This document shows positions 52,310-61,159 of a stretch of 64,000 bases of DNA, one piece after another (position 1 is the stretch's first letter; the number at the start of each line of letters is the position of its first letter). Source of the DNA: Paenibacillus terrae (GTDB taxonomy: Bacteria; Bacillota; Bacilli; Paenibacillales; Paenibacillaceae); assembly GCF_000943545.1 (NCBI RefSeq), contig NZ_JTHP01000002.1, positions 1 through 64,000 on the forward strand, in the 5' to 3' direction. Under the pieces are notes generated by a model. The model was not told the DNA's origin, did no database searches, and saw only the letters and a list, made by a program, of their open reading frames with translations. The translations under genes were made by a program, and so were the position numbers.

Positions 52310-52452
52310 GATGTAACTCCTCCCCTGATGGACCCGTTCTCCAAAGAAACCGAAACGGTTCAATTCATTTATATATTACACGCGAGTGTGAACATCAAAT
52401 GATGCAACATGCTGGTGTATGTAAAGTATAATTCAATCCGCCTTTTACATGC

Positions 52453-52489
52453 AAAAATGGACCCTCCCCCATCAATCAGGAAGGGCCAT
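52453..52489 (-). terminator. Terminator of the cydAB operon
   Basis: ATGG-CCCTTCC/GGGAGGG-TCCAT stem followed by TTTTTG on the minus strand, just beyond the CydS-like gene. Confidence 0.75.
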
Positions 52490-52503
52490 CTCAGATGTTG
52501 CTG

Positions 52504-52614
52504 TCAGTCCTGTGGATTTTTAAAGCGTGCCGAGTACATAAACAGAAACACAATCGCCACCACAATAATAATAGGCGACTCATACATGATCGTAAAATGC
52601 TCGAAAGCAGCCAT
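52504..52614 (-). CDS. CydS-like small subunit of cytochrome bd oxidase
   Basis: 36 aa, one membrane helix: MAAFEHFTIMYESPIIIVVAIVFLFMYSARFKNPQD in outline (split here as MAAFEHFTIM, then a helix PIIIVVAIVFLFMY and a polar tail). The ATG is 6 nt past the cydB stop, with AAAGGGTGAG as RBS inside the end of cydB. Position, size and topology match CydS of Geobacillus, a third subunit that packs against CydA. Primary sequence identity to CydS is not established. Confidence 0.72.
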   Translation of the reverse strand: MAAFEHFTIMYESPIIIVVAIVFLFMYSARFKNPQD

Positions 52615-52620
52615 TTGTAC

Positions 52621-53652
52621 TCACCCTTTCTTCCCCGCTTGTCCTCGCACATAATCCGCATCGAACAGGAACAGTCTCAAAATCAGGATCAGTGACGGAA
52701 TCAGCACCAGCAGCCCCGCACTAAACGCCGTAATCAATGCATACGCCATGGCGGAGTTCGTAAAGCTGTGATGCACATTAATGTAGGGATACAAAACATA
52801 CGGCAGATGCGAGCGGCCATAGCCATACCAGGCAAATGCAAATTGCATCATGACCAGAATAAAGGAGGTTCCGAGATGACGCCGCCGCCATACCAGATAA
52901 ACAGCTCCGACAAAGCATACGAAGGAGGCGACAAACATCCAGGCCATGTTCAGCATATTGGCAAAGTGGTCTGGATTTTGTTTGTTAATCTGAAAAAATG
53001 CGAGCAGACTCGCCACAATCGTAGGACCGCTCCAGAGTAGCGCGTACCCGCGCACGATTTCAAAAGCGACCTTGTCCCCTGCCCTTTTGGCATAGTACGA
53101 CAAAAACATCGCCGAGATATACAGCACACTCACCAGCGCCAGGAAAATAACCGCCCACGTATAGGAGTTGCTTAATAACTCCCCCCATCGCAGATGAACA
53201 CCTGTGCCGTTCTCCACAATAATGCCGCCTTCCGAAATGGCGAGAACCGTCGACAGCGCCGCCGGAATGAGCAGCCCCGTCGCACCGTACAATGCCATGT
53301 AGACGATATTATTTGTACCGGAATGTCCATACGTGTTGTACGCATAGTACACCCCGCGGATCGCGAGAAGCACAATTGCAATACTGCCGGGAACGAGCAG
53401 CGCGGTGCCATAGTAATAAGCCGCATCCGGGAAGAAACCATTCAGTCCCACCACGAAAAAAATGAGAAATACGTTCGTTACCTCCCACACCGGTGATAAA
53501 TACCGTTGAATAATATTGTGGATTTTATTCTGGTGACCTGTCAGCACACTGTAAAAGCTGAAAAAGCCTGCGCCAAAATCAATAGATGCCACAATCAAAT
53601 AACCGAACAGGAAGGTCCACAAAATGGCGATACCGACAATTTCATAGCTCAC
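52621..53652 (-). CDS. cydB: Cytochrome bd ubiquinol oxidase subunit II
   Basis: 343 aa, about nine membrane helices. The N-terminal stretch TFLFGYLIVASIDFGAGFF and the following region SPVWEVTNVFLIFFVVGLNGFFP are CydB marks. It overlaps the cydA stop by 4 nt. With CydA it forms the high-oxygen-affinity terminal quinol oxidase used at low oxygen or under stress. Confidence 0.93.
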   Translation of the reverse strand: MSYEIVGIAILWTFLFGYLIVASIDFGAGFFSFYSVLTGHQNKIHNIIQRYLSPVWEVTNVFLIFFVVGLNGFFPDAAYYYGTALLVPGSIAIVLLAIRGVYYAYNTYGHSGTNNIVYMALYGATGLLIPAALSTVLAISEGGIIVENGTGVHLRWGELLSNSYTWAVIFLALVSVLYISAMFLSYYAKRAGDKVAFEIVRGYALLWSGPTIVASLLAFFQINKQNPDHFANMLNMAWMFVASFVCFVGAVYLVWRRRHLGTSFILVMMQFAFAWYGYGRSHLPYVLYPYINVHHSFTNSAMAYALITAFSAGLLVLIPSLILILRLFLFDADYVRGQAGKKG

Positions 53653-54995
53653 TTTCCTTCAGCCCCTTCCAGCCCCAGTTGCTTCAGCTCTTCCACTGCA
53701 TCTTTATTACGAAACAGCTTGCTGAGGACCTTAATGGCCGAGAAGCACAACACAAGATACAAAATGATAAACAGAACGAGCATCCATCCCACACTGGTGG
53801 AGGTGGTCGCTGCTTCTGACACCTTCATGTAGCCGCGCAAAATCCACGGCTGTCTGCCGACCTCCGCAAACATCCATCCGAGCTCAATAGCTACCATCGC
53901 CATCGGCCCTACCAGAATGAGCGCCAGCAGCAGCCATCTGGGATACGGTTTGCGACCGGGCAAACGCTTGCGGATCAGATATAACAGCGGAATAACGAGA
54001 ATCAGCACCCCTGTGGTGATTTTGAGGTCAAACATATAATGGATAGACAGCGGCGGACGCTGGTCTACGGGATAATCATTTAAGCCCTTGACCTCCGTAC
54101 TGGGCAGGTTCCCGGCCAACACACTAAGTGCATAAGGCACTTTCAGCGCATACTTGATTTCACCGTTCTTATCCATGTATCCGCCATATACGAAGGGCGC
54201 GTGCGTCATCGTATCAAAATGCCATTCGGCAGCAGCCAGCTTTTCCGGCTGATATTTGGCTAGGAATTTACCGGAAGCGTCTCCGATCATCACGGTGCTG
54301 ATAGCAAACACAATGGTACAGGTGGCAGTCAGCTTCAGCGCCTTTTTGAAATAAGGGTGATTACGTCCCCGCAGCATACTGTAAGCAGCCAGTCCCATCA
54401 GCACCCCCGCGCTCAACGTATACGAGGAAGCCAGCACATGAGAAACTTTGGTCGGCGTGGCCGGATTCAGCATGGCCTGGATGGGATGAATATCTGTCAT
54501 GACTCCATTTTTAAGTGTAAAGCCTTGAGGCTGGTTCATGAACGAGTTCACAGTTGTAATAAAAACCGCTGATGCAGATGAGGCAATCGCTACCGGAATG
54601 AGCAGCATCAGGTGAAAATATTTGCTTTTAAACCGATCCCAGGTGTACAAGTAGATACCCAGAAAAATGGCTTCAATGAAAAAAGCAAACGTCTCCAAAA
54701 ACAGGGGCAGCGCAATCGCTTGTCCAGCCACCCGCATAAAGGTAGGCCAAAGCAAGCTGAGTTGCAGTCCAATGGAAGTACCTGTGACGACACCTACGGC
54801 AACGGTGATGACAAACCCCCGCGCCCACCGTCGGGCCAGCAGCGTATAGTGCGGATCACCAGTTCGCAGCCCGCGCCATTCCGCGAGCGCAATCATCAAA
54901 GGTACGCCAACGCCAATGGATGCAAATACAATATGAACAAACAGGGTAATTCCGGTCAACATCCGGCTTAGCAATACGGGGTCCAGTGAAGACAA
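53649..54995 (-). CDS. cydA: Cytochrome bd ubiquinol oxidase subunit I
   Basis: 448 aa, about nine helices. It has the N-terminal heme-ligand region LFVHIVFASIGVGVPLMIALAEW and the typical GRQPWILRGYMKVSEAATTS near the end. The Q-loop is short, as in Firmicutes. TTG start, RBS AAGGAG about 10 nt upstream. The subunit binds hemes b558, b595 and d. First large gene of cydA-cydB-cydS-like; a 33-aa membrane peptide gene precedes it. Confidence 0.93.
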   Translation of the reverse strand: MSSLDPVLLSRMLTGITLFVHIVFASIGVGVPLMIALAEWRGLRTGDPHYTLLARRWARGFVITVAVGVVTGTSIGLQLSLLWPTFMRVAGQAIALPLFLETFAFFIEAIFLGIYLYTWDRFKSKYFHLMLLIPVAIASSASAVFITTVNSFMNQPQGFTLKNGVMTDIHPIQAMLNPATPTKVSHVLASSYTLSAGVLMGLAAYSMLRGRNHPYFKKALKLTATCTIVFAISTVMIGDASGKFLAKYQPEKLAAAEWHFDTMTHAPFVYGGYMDKNGEIKYALKVPYALSVLAGNLPSTEVKGLNDYPVDQRPPLSIHYMFDLKITTGVLILVIPLLYLIRKRLPGRKPYPRWLLLALILVGPMAMVAIELGWMFAEVGRQPWILRGYMKVSEAATTSTSVGWMLVLFIILYLVLCFSAIKVLSKLFRNKDAVEELKQLGLEGAEGK

Positions 54996-55063
54996 ATGGT
55001 ACTCACTCCTTCATTTCACATTTTAAATAGAAAGCACCTGCATATATTCCTTTGGATTACGAT

Positions 55064-55165
55064 CTAGGGAGTCAGGCGGGCTATGCTTTTAATGACTGCG
55101 TACAGCATAATAGCCGCTATCACAATACACACAATAATGAGCGTCCTTTCCTGCTTGCGGAACAT
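55064..55165 (-). CDS. 33-aa single-helix membrane peptide upstream of cydA
   Basis: 33 aa, with AAAGGAGG 7 nt ahead of the ATG at 55165, as good a ribosome site as any here. A basic start (MFRKQERT) is followed by a helix LIIVCIVIAAIMLYAV and a short tail. It ends about 70 nt before cydA on the same strand. It may be an independent regulator or another small subunit of cytochrome bd. No family recognised. Confidence 0.6.
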   Translation of the reverse strand: MFRKQERTLIIVCIVIAAIMLYAVIKSIARLTP

Positions 55166-55228
55166 AGGAACGCCTCCTTTACTCGTCGTTTGGAGCATGG
55201 GGAGAACACATCTTAGTCTAGCTAAATT

Positions 55229-55244
55229 TTGTTATTTTTAACCA
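55229..55244. promoter_or_regulatory. Candidate Rex operator upstream of cydAB
   Basis: TTGTTA-TTTT-TAACCA, a 6-4-6 palindrome with one mismatch, close to the Rex sites (TTGTTAANNNNTTAACAA) of Firmicutes. It lies about 65 nt upstream of the 33-aa gene and 235 nt upstream of cydA. Rex would relieve repression when NADH rises at low oxygen. Confidence 0.4.
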
Positions 55245-55458
55245 TGCTGCCGTTATAAATTTAGCAGGATTCCATTTTGGATATTGCCATGTGCATTCAA
55301 ATCGTCTGGGCAGCTACTTTTTAGCCTCATTAGTGTGATATTTATCATTGTATTTTCATCAAAATGACGAACTCCCTCTTTGGAGACATTCGTAGAATGA
55401 GGTACAATACAGATAAGCTATATATGGAGAACTTTTGAATAGGAGGCTGTACCGAGCT

Positions 55459-56592
55459 ATGAAAATAACATCTATCGAGCCAACTCCCAGTCCGAACACC
55501 ATGATGCTGCATCTGGATGAACGTCTGGAAGCGGGCATTCGCAGAACATATACACGGGATAATGAACGCTCCGCTCCCCCATTTATCCGGCGTATGCTGG
55601 GCATTGAAGGAGTCAAAAGCGTGTTTCATACGACGGATTTTGTAGCCCTTGACCGCAAAGGGAACGCAGATTGGTCTACCATTCTGGGCCAGGTTCGCGA
55701 CCAGCTAGGCGAGGAAGGCGCAGACGCCAATTGGGACTTGCCGGAGGAAACCTCCGGGGAAGCGTTTGGTGAGGCACAGGTATTTGTGCAATTTTTCCGG
55801 GGCATTCCGATGCAAATCCGGGTCAAAGCGGGCCAGCTGGAGGAACGGATTTCCTTGTCCGACCGTTTCGTGCAGGCCGTAACCCGGGTAGCCAGCGCGA
55901 CGCTGATCAAGGAGCGCAAGCTGAGCGATTACGGCGTTCGCTACGGAGAGCTGCCGGATATCGCACGCGAGGTGGAGCAGGAGCTGGAGGCGGCCTTCCC
56001 GCAGGAGCGGCTGGAGCAGATTATCCAGCAGGCGATTGCCCACGGCGCGGACAACAGCGAATTCGTGGAAGAACGTCGCGAATGGAGCGATGCAGAGCTG
56101 GAGCAGGCCCTACAGCACGAGGATTGGCGTACCCGCTACGCCGCGCTGGATCGGCTGGAGCCGACGCCCGAGCACTTGCCGCTCATCCGGCAAGCGTTGC
56201 ATGACGACAAAATGCAGCTACGGCGGCTGGGGGTCGTCTATCTGGGCGATCTGCGCACACCGGAGGCGATGGAGCTGCTGTTCGAGGCGCTGCGTGATCC
56301 TTCAGCGGCCGTACGCCGTACGGCGGGCGATACGCTGTCGGATATCGGCGATCCGGCGGCTACCGGAGCTATGATCGGAGCCTTGTCAGATAACAGCAAG
56401 CTGGTTCGCTGGCGGGCTGCCCGCTTTTTGTACGAGGTCGGCACCGAGGACGCGCGTGACGCGCTGGAGAAGGCTGTTGATGACCCCGAATTCGAGGTCA
56501 GTCTACAGGCCAAAATGGCGCTGGAGCGCATTGAGTCAGGTGAGCAAGCCGCAGGTACGGTTTGGCAGCAGATGGCCAAGCGTAACTCTTGA
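55459..56592 (+). CDS. cvfC: CvfC-family protein: Nfu N-domain plus HEAT repeats
   Basis: 377 aa from the ATG at 55459 behind AGGAGG. Nfu_N-like domain about 1-85 (SPNTMMLHLDERL; GVKSVFHTTDFVALDR), the conserved central domain about 90-200, then HEAT-like repeats about 210-365 (HEDWRTRYAALDRLEPTPEHLPLIRQALHDDKMQLRRLGVVYLGDL). This combination is that of conserved virulence factor C in Staphylococcus and YpgR in B. subtilis. The role is not settled. The 3' half is notably GC-rich compared with neighbours. Confidence 0.8.
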   Translation: MKITSIEPTPSPNTMMLHLDERLEAGIRRTYTRDNERSAPPFIRRMLGIEGVKSVFHTTDFVALDRKGNADWSTILGQVRDQLGEEGADANWDLPEETSGEAFGEAQVFVQFFRGIPMQIRVKAGQLEERISLSDRFVQAVTRVASATLIKERKLSDYGVRYGELPDIAREVEQELEAAFPQERLEQIIQQAIAHGADNSEFVEERREWSDAELEQALQHEDWRTRYAALDRLEPTPEHLPLIRQALHDDKMQLRRLGVVYLGDLRTPEAMELLFEALRDPSAAVRRTAGDTLSDIGDPAATGAMIGALSDNSKLVRWRAARFLYEVGTEDARDALEKAVDDPEFEVSLQAKMALERIESGEQAAGTVWQQMAKRNS

Positions 56593-56711
56593 TTTATGAT
56601 TTTACGACTGGACCTTCAAAAAAATGTCGATTGTCAGAAGATGTACAGGTACGCTATACTTTAGTTTGCTATACAATAACATATCATGTCATACACCTCA
56701 TCAAACCTGTT

Positions 56712-56919
56712 TTATGATGAGGTAGAGGTCGCGGATGTAATCAGTACACCGGAGGAGACGCCAAGAGCCGTCTGTGATTCCTGTGGAAAGGTGCACCCGC
56801 CGAAGTATGCGGAGTCGACTCTTTGTAATACTCCGAATGCTGGGGCTGCTGACCGAAAGGAGCAGAACTGTCACGCGATGTCCTGACACAGACACGTGTG
56901 TTGAGCTATCTTGTTATAG
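56712..56919 (+). promoter_or_regulatory. Lysine riboswitch (L box)
   Basis: Conserved elements in order: GAGGTAGAGGTCGCGG, AAAGGTG...GCCGAAG, TGACCGAAAGG and ACTGTCA. P1 forms between TATGATGAGGTAG (56713-56725) and CTATCTTGTTATA (56907-56919), 13 pairs including wobbles. An ORF of 66 codons inside is accidental. The transcription terminator at 56948-56979 follows and a lysine permease gene lies next, so lysine should switch the permease off. Confidence 0.9.
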
Positions 56920-56947
56920 AAGAAGGTATGGTGCGGAATGCATAGAC

Positions 56948-56979
56948 AAGACCGCAGGCGTATTCCCTGCGGTCTTTTG
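56948..56979 (+). terminator. Expression-platform terminator of the lysine riboswitch
   Basis: AAGACCGCAGG/CCTGCGGTCTT, an 11-bp perfect stem with a 7-nt loop, followed by TT and an A-rich break. Expected to form when lysine is bound. Confidence 0.85.
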
Positions 56980-56994
56980 ACATTTGTACTCCCC

Positions 56995-57041
56995 CTCCTT
57001 CAGGCTCTTGCCCTGACATGAAATACTATTTCATGAAGGAG
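56995..57041 (+). promoter_or_regulatory. Possible RBS-masking hairpin of lysP
   Basis: CTCCTTCA (56995-57002) is the exact complement of TGAAGGAG (57034-57041), which contains the Shine-Dalgarno site of the permease start at 57051. The loop is 31 nt. This could add a translational layer below the riboswitch terminator. Confidence 0.5.
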
Positions 57042-57050
57042 TGTTTGAAC

Positions 57051-58517
57051 GTGCAACACGAAGCAACACCTGCCGCAACCTTGCGGAAAAGTCTCAAAGC
57101 CCGACATATGACGATGATCGCCCTCGGGGGTTCCATCGGAACGGGCCTGTTCCTCGCCAGTGGAGGCGCGGTTGCAGAAGCCGGTCCCGGAGGCGCCCTG
57201 TTGGCTTATGCAGCGGTCGGCCTCATGGTTTACTTCCTGATGACCAGCCTCGGTGAGCTGGCTACGTTTATGCCTGAATCTGGCTCTTTTAATACCTACG
57301 CAGGCCGCTTCGTCGATCCGGCTTTTGGTTTCGCCATGGGCTGGAACTTCTGGTACAACTGGGCCGTGACGATTGCCGCCGAATTGGCAGCAGCGACCGT
57401 GCTGATCAAATACTGGTTTCCCGAAAGTCACTCCGCCTGGTGGAGTTTGTTATTTCTGGCCGTGATCTTCGCGCTGAACGCGCTGACGGTCAAAGGCTAC
57501 GGTGAATCCGAATACTGGTTCGCGATGATTAAAATTGTGACCGTGGTTATCTTTCTCGCCGTTGGTGTGCTGATGATCTTCGGCATTATGGGAGGTCCAG
57601 CGATTGGCTTCGCTAACTTCACTGTGGGCGATGCCCCGTTCCACGGCGGATTTTTCGCCGTATTGGGCGTGTTCATGGCCGCAGGCTTTTCCTTTCAGGG
57701 AACGGAGCTGATCGGGGTAGCCGCCGGAGAGAGTGAAAATCCGCGTGAAAATGTGCCGCGCGCCATCCGTCAAATCTTTTGGCGCATCCTGTTCTTTTAT
57801 ATTCTGGCGATTCTCGTCATTGGATTGATTATTCCGTACACCAATCCGAATTTGCTGCGGGGAGATATCAGTGACATCGGGGTCAGCCCGTTCACACTGG
57901 TATTTGAAAAAGCGGGGCTTGCCATTGCCGCCTCCGTTATGAACGCCGTTATTTTAACTTCCGTATTGTCGGCAGGTAATTCCGGGATGTACGCGGCAAC
58001 ACGTGTACTGTACGCTTTGGCACGGGAAGGCAAAGCCCCCCGTTTCCTCGGACATATCAATCGGCGCGGCATTCCCATGAATGCACTGCTGATCACGACC
58101 GCTGTCGGTATGCTGGCCTTCCTCGCCTCCCTGTATGGGGACGGTGTGGTGTACAACTGGCTGCTAAATGCTTCCGGGATGTGCGGATTTATTACATGGG
58201 TCGGTATTGCGGTCAGCCATTATCGTTTCCGCCGTGCCTTTACAGCACAGGGTCGCAGTTTGAGTGAGCTTCCCTACAAAGCCCGCTGGTTCCCGTTTGG
58301 TCCCTTATTTGCCTTCGCACTATGTATCATCGTGATTATCGGGCAAGGTGCCGATGCCTTTACAGGGCAAGCGATTGACTGGAAAACGATGATCGCTACG
58401 TACATGAGTGTGCCGCTGTTCCTTCTTCTGTGGCTCGGCTACAAATGGATCAAGCGTACCAAAATCGTTCCACTAAACGAGTGTGATTTGGACCCGGATG
58501 CGTCTTCTGGTAAATAA
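57051..58517 (+). CDS. lysP: LysP-type lysine permease
   Basis: 488 aa from GTG at 57051, chosen because AAGGAG lies 9 nt upstream; an ATG at 57018 has no such site. Twelve-helix APC-type amino acid permease with IALGGSIGTGLFLASG near the start and MVYFLMTSLGELATFMPESGSF, very like E. coli LysP (489 aa). The lysine riboswitch upstream supports lysine as substrate. It imports lysine by proton symport and is expected to be repressed when lysine is plentiful. Confidence 0.9.
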   Translation: MQHEATPAATLRKSLKARHMTMIALGGSIGTGLFLASGGAVAEAGPGGALLAYAAVGLMVYFLMTSLGELATFMPESGSFNTYAGRFVDPAFGFAMGWNFWYNWAVTIAAELAAATVLIKYWFPESHSAWWSLLFLAVIFALNALTVKGYGESEYWFAMIKIVTVVIFLAVGVLMIFGIMGGPAIGFANFTVGDAPFHGGFFAVLGVFMAAGFSFQGTELIGVAAGESENPRENVPRAIRQIFWRILFFYILAILVIGLIIPYTNPNLLRGDISDIGVSPFTLVFEKAGLAIAASVMNAVILTSVLSAGNSGMYAATRVLYALAREGKAPRFLGHINRRGIPMNALLITTAVGMLAFLASLYGDGVVYNWLLNASGMCGFITWVGIAVSHYRFRRAFTAQGRSLSELPYKARWFPFGPLFAFALCIIVIIGQGADAFTGQAIDWKTMIATYMSVPLFLLLWLGYKWIKRTKIVPLNECDLDPDASSGK

Positions 58518-58526
58518 ACAATAATA

Positions 58527-58636
58527 AAAAAAGCCCGTCTCCGGGCATATACAGGTAGAAATGCGGATGAACGGTCCTATGGATCGGATCAGGTTCATCC
58601 GCATCTTCTCCCTGATATGTGGAGACGGGCTTTTTC
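58527..58636. terminator. Very long bidirectional terminator
   Basis: AAAAAGCCCGTCTCC (58529-58543) pairs perfectly with GGAGACGGGCTTTTT (58621-58635). Inside, ATGCGGATGAAC pairs with GTTCATCCGCAT around a 16-nt loop. Between convergent lysP and the MFS gene. The 110-nt length is much more than termination needs. Confidence 0.85.
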
Positions 58637-58638
58637 TG

Positions 58639-59979
58639 TTATCCGGAAGAAGAAGCTACTGGAGCTGTCAAAGACATAGACAAGGCACGACGGCTAAAGA
58701 TGCCATAAATCACAGCAATCAGCGTCAGCAGTGCAGAAAACAAATACAAATTAACGATGCCCAGATGGTCTGCAATCCAGCCCATCAGCAATAGCGAGAT
58801 GCAAAACGTCATGCTCGTCAGCGTAGCCTGTGCGGACAGCACCTTGGGTAAATCGTGTACAGATACGCTCATTTGCATCATCGTGCGGCGGGATACGACG
58901 GACATTTCCGCAGGCAATCCCATCAACAGCACGATAAGAAGTGTAAGCGGCGGTAATGTGTTAAGCGCATACCAAGCCGTTAACAGTCCATAGCAAGCCA
59001 TCCCCACCAGCATCGCGGGCAGCAGTCTGCGCTGCAAATACTTGACACAAGCGAGAACAATGATCCCACCGCCAATCGCGCCTGCAAAATACGCCGCATT
59101 AATGTATCCCCACCATGCCTCGCTTTTGTGCAGCACCTGCTGAGCGAAGGCAAGCGTGAATGCTCCTACCCAAACCGAACCACCCAGCAGGTCGATCATA
59201 TCCATAAAAATAAGAGCCTTGAGCCTTCGGCTGGCTCCGATAAGACTCCAGCCTTCACGCAATATTTCCTTTTTGCGCTTGGGAGGTAACGCCGGGCTCT
59301 CCGGCTCCGGGCCATACAGTGTATCTTCCAACTGTGCGGGGGAGGTTGAAGCCAGTACGTCTCCGCTTTGCACCCGAGTTCCGGGTTGCAGTAAATAATG
59401 GGCTTTGCCCTCTAGCGGATCACGGATCAAGCTGGTAAAGATCAGGGCCACCAAATATAGCCCACAAGCCACCAGCAGTGTTTTTTCCGAGCCCATCATG
59501 GCTACCAGTACACCGCTAAGCCCCCATCCAGCCAATTGCACGGTCTGATCGCTGACCGATACGAGGCTGTTCGCCCGCATCAGCCCTTCCCCGGACGCAA
59601 GGCGCGGAATCAGCGCATTACGTGCAGGTGTGGTCCAACCGTCCAGAAAGGACATCGCTGCTACCAGTGTAAACACAAGCACCCATACCGGGTTTGTGCC
59701 CGCTGACCACAAATGCCCCAGCAGGAGAGCGAAGAAAGCCAGTTGGCCAAATTGGGAAACGAACAGAATAAATGGAAGCTGGAACCGGGCCAATATCAGC
59801 GGTGCTAAAAAGCCGCTAATCATCTGTGCGCCCATTCGCAACAACGGAACGAGAACCGAGGAAAAGATCGAATCCGTTTCATGAAACACCAGAGAAACCA
59901 GCGCCATGATATAAAGAATATCGGCCGCATTCGACATCGTCTGCGTGCCGAGCAGATAAGTAAAGGAACGCTTATGCAT
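58639..59979 (-). CDS. MFS transporter
   Basis: 446 aa, about 12 helices, with a central charged loop (about 195-245) typical of MFS-1 exporters. Near the second and third helices it reads SFLDGWTTPARNALIPRL (motif A-like region), and the C-terminal half contains GGGIIVLACVKYLQRRLLPAMLVG. Substrate unknown; related proteins are often annotated as multidrug or macrolide-type efflux. Own RBS, single gene. Confidence 0.85.
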   Translation of the reverse strand: MHKRSFTYLLGTQTMSNAADILYIMALVSLVFHETDSIFSSVLVPLLRMGAQMISGFLAPLILARFQLPFILFVSQFGQLAFFALLLGHLWSAGTNPVWVLVFTLVAAMSFLDGWTTPARNALIPRLASGEGLMRANSLVSVSDQTVQLAGWGLSGVLVAMMGSEKTLLVACGLYLVALIFTSLIRDPLEGKAHYLLQPGTRVQSGDVLASTSPAQLEDTLYGPEPESPALPPKRKKEILREGWSLIGASRRLKALIFMDMIDLLGGSVWVGAFTLAFAQQVLHKSEAWWGYINAAYFAGAIGGGIIVLACVKYLQRRLLPAMLVGMACYGLLTAWYALNTLPPLTLLIVLLMGLPAEMSVVSRRTMMQMSVSVHDLPKVLSAQATLTSMTFCISLLLMGWIADHLGIVNLYLFSALLTLIAVIYGIFSRRALSMSLTAPVASSSG

Positions 59980-60031
59980 ATGAATAAAATACTCCCTTAT
60001 GAATGTAGCTTTTTCTATTGCAGCAAAATGA

Positions 60032-61159
60032 TCAGGTCCATTTCAGGGTTACACGGAGATTTCCGGTGCTGCCTAAATCCGTGATCTGATAGGAAATAGA
60101 TTTTAACCCGAGCTGATACAACGACTGTAAATCTTCTTTGAGACTTCGCTCTGTTCCCTGATAGCCGAAGGTAAGCGTGGCCCCTCCCTTATTAATCTCT
60201 TTGCGAACCTGCTCCTTGATTTCGGAGGATGATTTAACCAGACCCTTGCCGTCTTGCAGCGTATATTCCAGAGTATTGTACAGCTTTTGATACACAGCAG
60301 CCTTGGGTCCGCCCGCAGCGACCAATCCCGACAAGGTCTGCCGATACGAGATGTTCGCCTGAGGATACTGTTTAACCCAGGAGTGATCCCGGCGCATTTC
60401 GGCATCAGTCAGCAGATAATACGAAGTGCTTACCTCGTTGCCACGATCCGGGGTCGGATCATCCCATGTCGTATCCATGTGGTACCAATGTCCATCCAGC
60501 AAAACAAGATTCCATGCATGCAACTGGCCTCCTGCTCTTCCCTCCACAATCCGGTTGGAAATCCCGGCACGTTCCAGCATTTTGTAGGCCAGTAATGAAT
60601 AGCCCTGACACACTGTACTTCCGGTTTTCAGGCCATCGTATGCCGTGTATTTTTGCTGCGTTTCATCATACTTCAAACGAACCACAATCCAGTCATGAAT
60701 GGCCTTCACCTTCTCATGATCTGTCATTCCCTTCGTAATGATGTCCCCCAGCACAGCTTTAACCGTGCTATCCACATATGCGGTTTGTTCCTTCGTCTCC
60801 CGGTAACTCAGACGGATCGTAACCTCGGCGGACGTGGTTGTGCCTGTATAGCTGAATGCGTAGCTTTTGATCGTATAATTCACATACGGATCACTCTCCA
60901 TCGCCTGTTTGATGGCTGTCTGTAGCTGCTGCTTGAGACCGTTCACCCGCCCTTGATATGTAAAGGTCAGCGTTTCACTCCGCGTAGCCATTGCCTGTAA
61001 GAGCTTATTTTGAAGCTGCTGTGACGAAACGGATGGAGCCGGCTTGACCGACGCAGCATATACATTGTTCCCCCACTCCACAGCATGTGGCAGCAACACA
61101 GCCAGCACTGCACCTGCCGCCAGGCATTTTATAAGCCTAACCCCGATTTTTCTGTTCAT
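60032..61159 (-). CDS. Secreted transglutaminase-like protein with duplicated flanking domain
   Basis: 375 aa from the ATG at 61159 (AAGGGCAGG upstream). Signal-type segment about 10-40, then a repeat domain about 50-130 (ETLTFTYQGRVNGLKQQLQTAI), a transglutaminase core about 140-245 with Cys in STVCQGYS, His in QLHAWNLV and Asp in HMDTTWDD, and a second copy of the flanking domain about 310-375 (ATLTFGYQGTERSLKEDLQSL). The catalytic trio appears intact. It may crosslink or cleave wall-associated proteins or peptides outside the cell. Confidence 0.8.
   Translation of the reverse strand: MNRKIGVRLIKCLAAGAVLAVLLPHAVEWGNNVYAASVKPAPSVSSQQLQNKLLQAMATRSETLTFTYQGRVNGLKQQLQTAIKQAMESDPYVNYTIKSYAFSYTGTTTSAEVTIRLSYRETKEQTAYVDSTVKAVLGDIITKGMTDHEKVKAIHDWIVVRLKYDETQQKYTAYDGLKTGSTVCQGYSLLAYKMLERAGISNRIVEGRAGGQLHAWNLVLLDGHWYHMDTTWDDPTPDRGNEVSTSYYLLTDAEMRRDHSWVKQYPQANISYRQTLSGLVAAGGPKAAVYQKLYNTLEYTLQDGKGLVKSSSEIKEQVRKEINKGGATLTFGYQGTERSLKEDLQSLYQLGLKSISYQITDLGSTGNLRVTLKWT

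Noticed and set aside
56686..56886. 66-codon open frame before lysP
   Set aside because: It covers the lysine riboswitch; the conserved elements are RNA structure, not codons, and no RBS precedes it.
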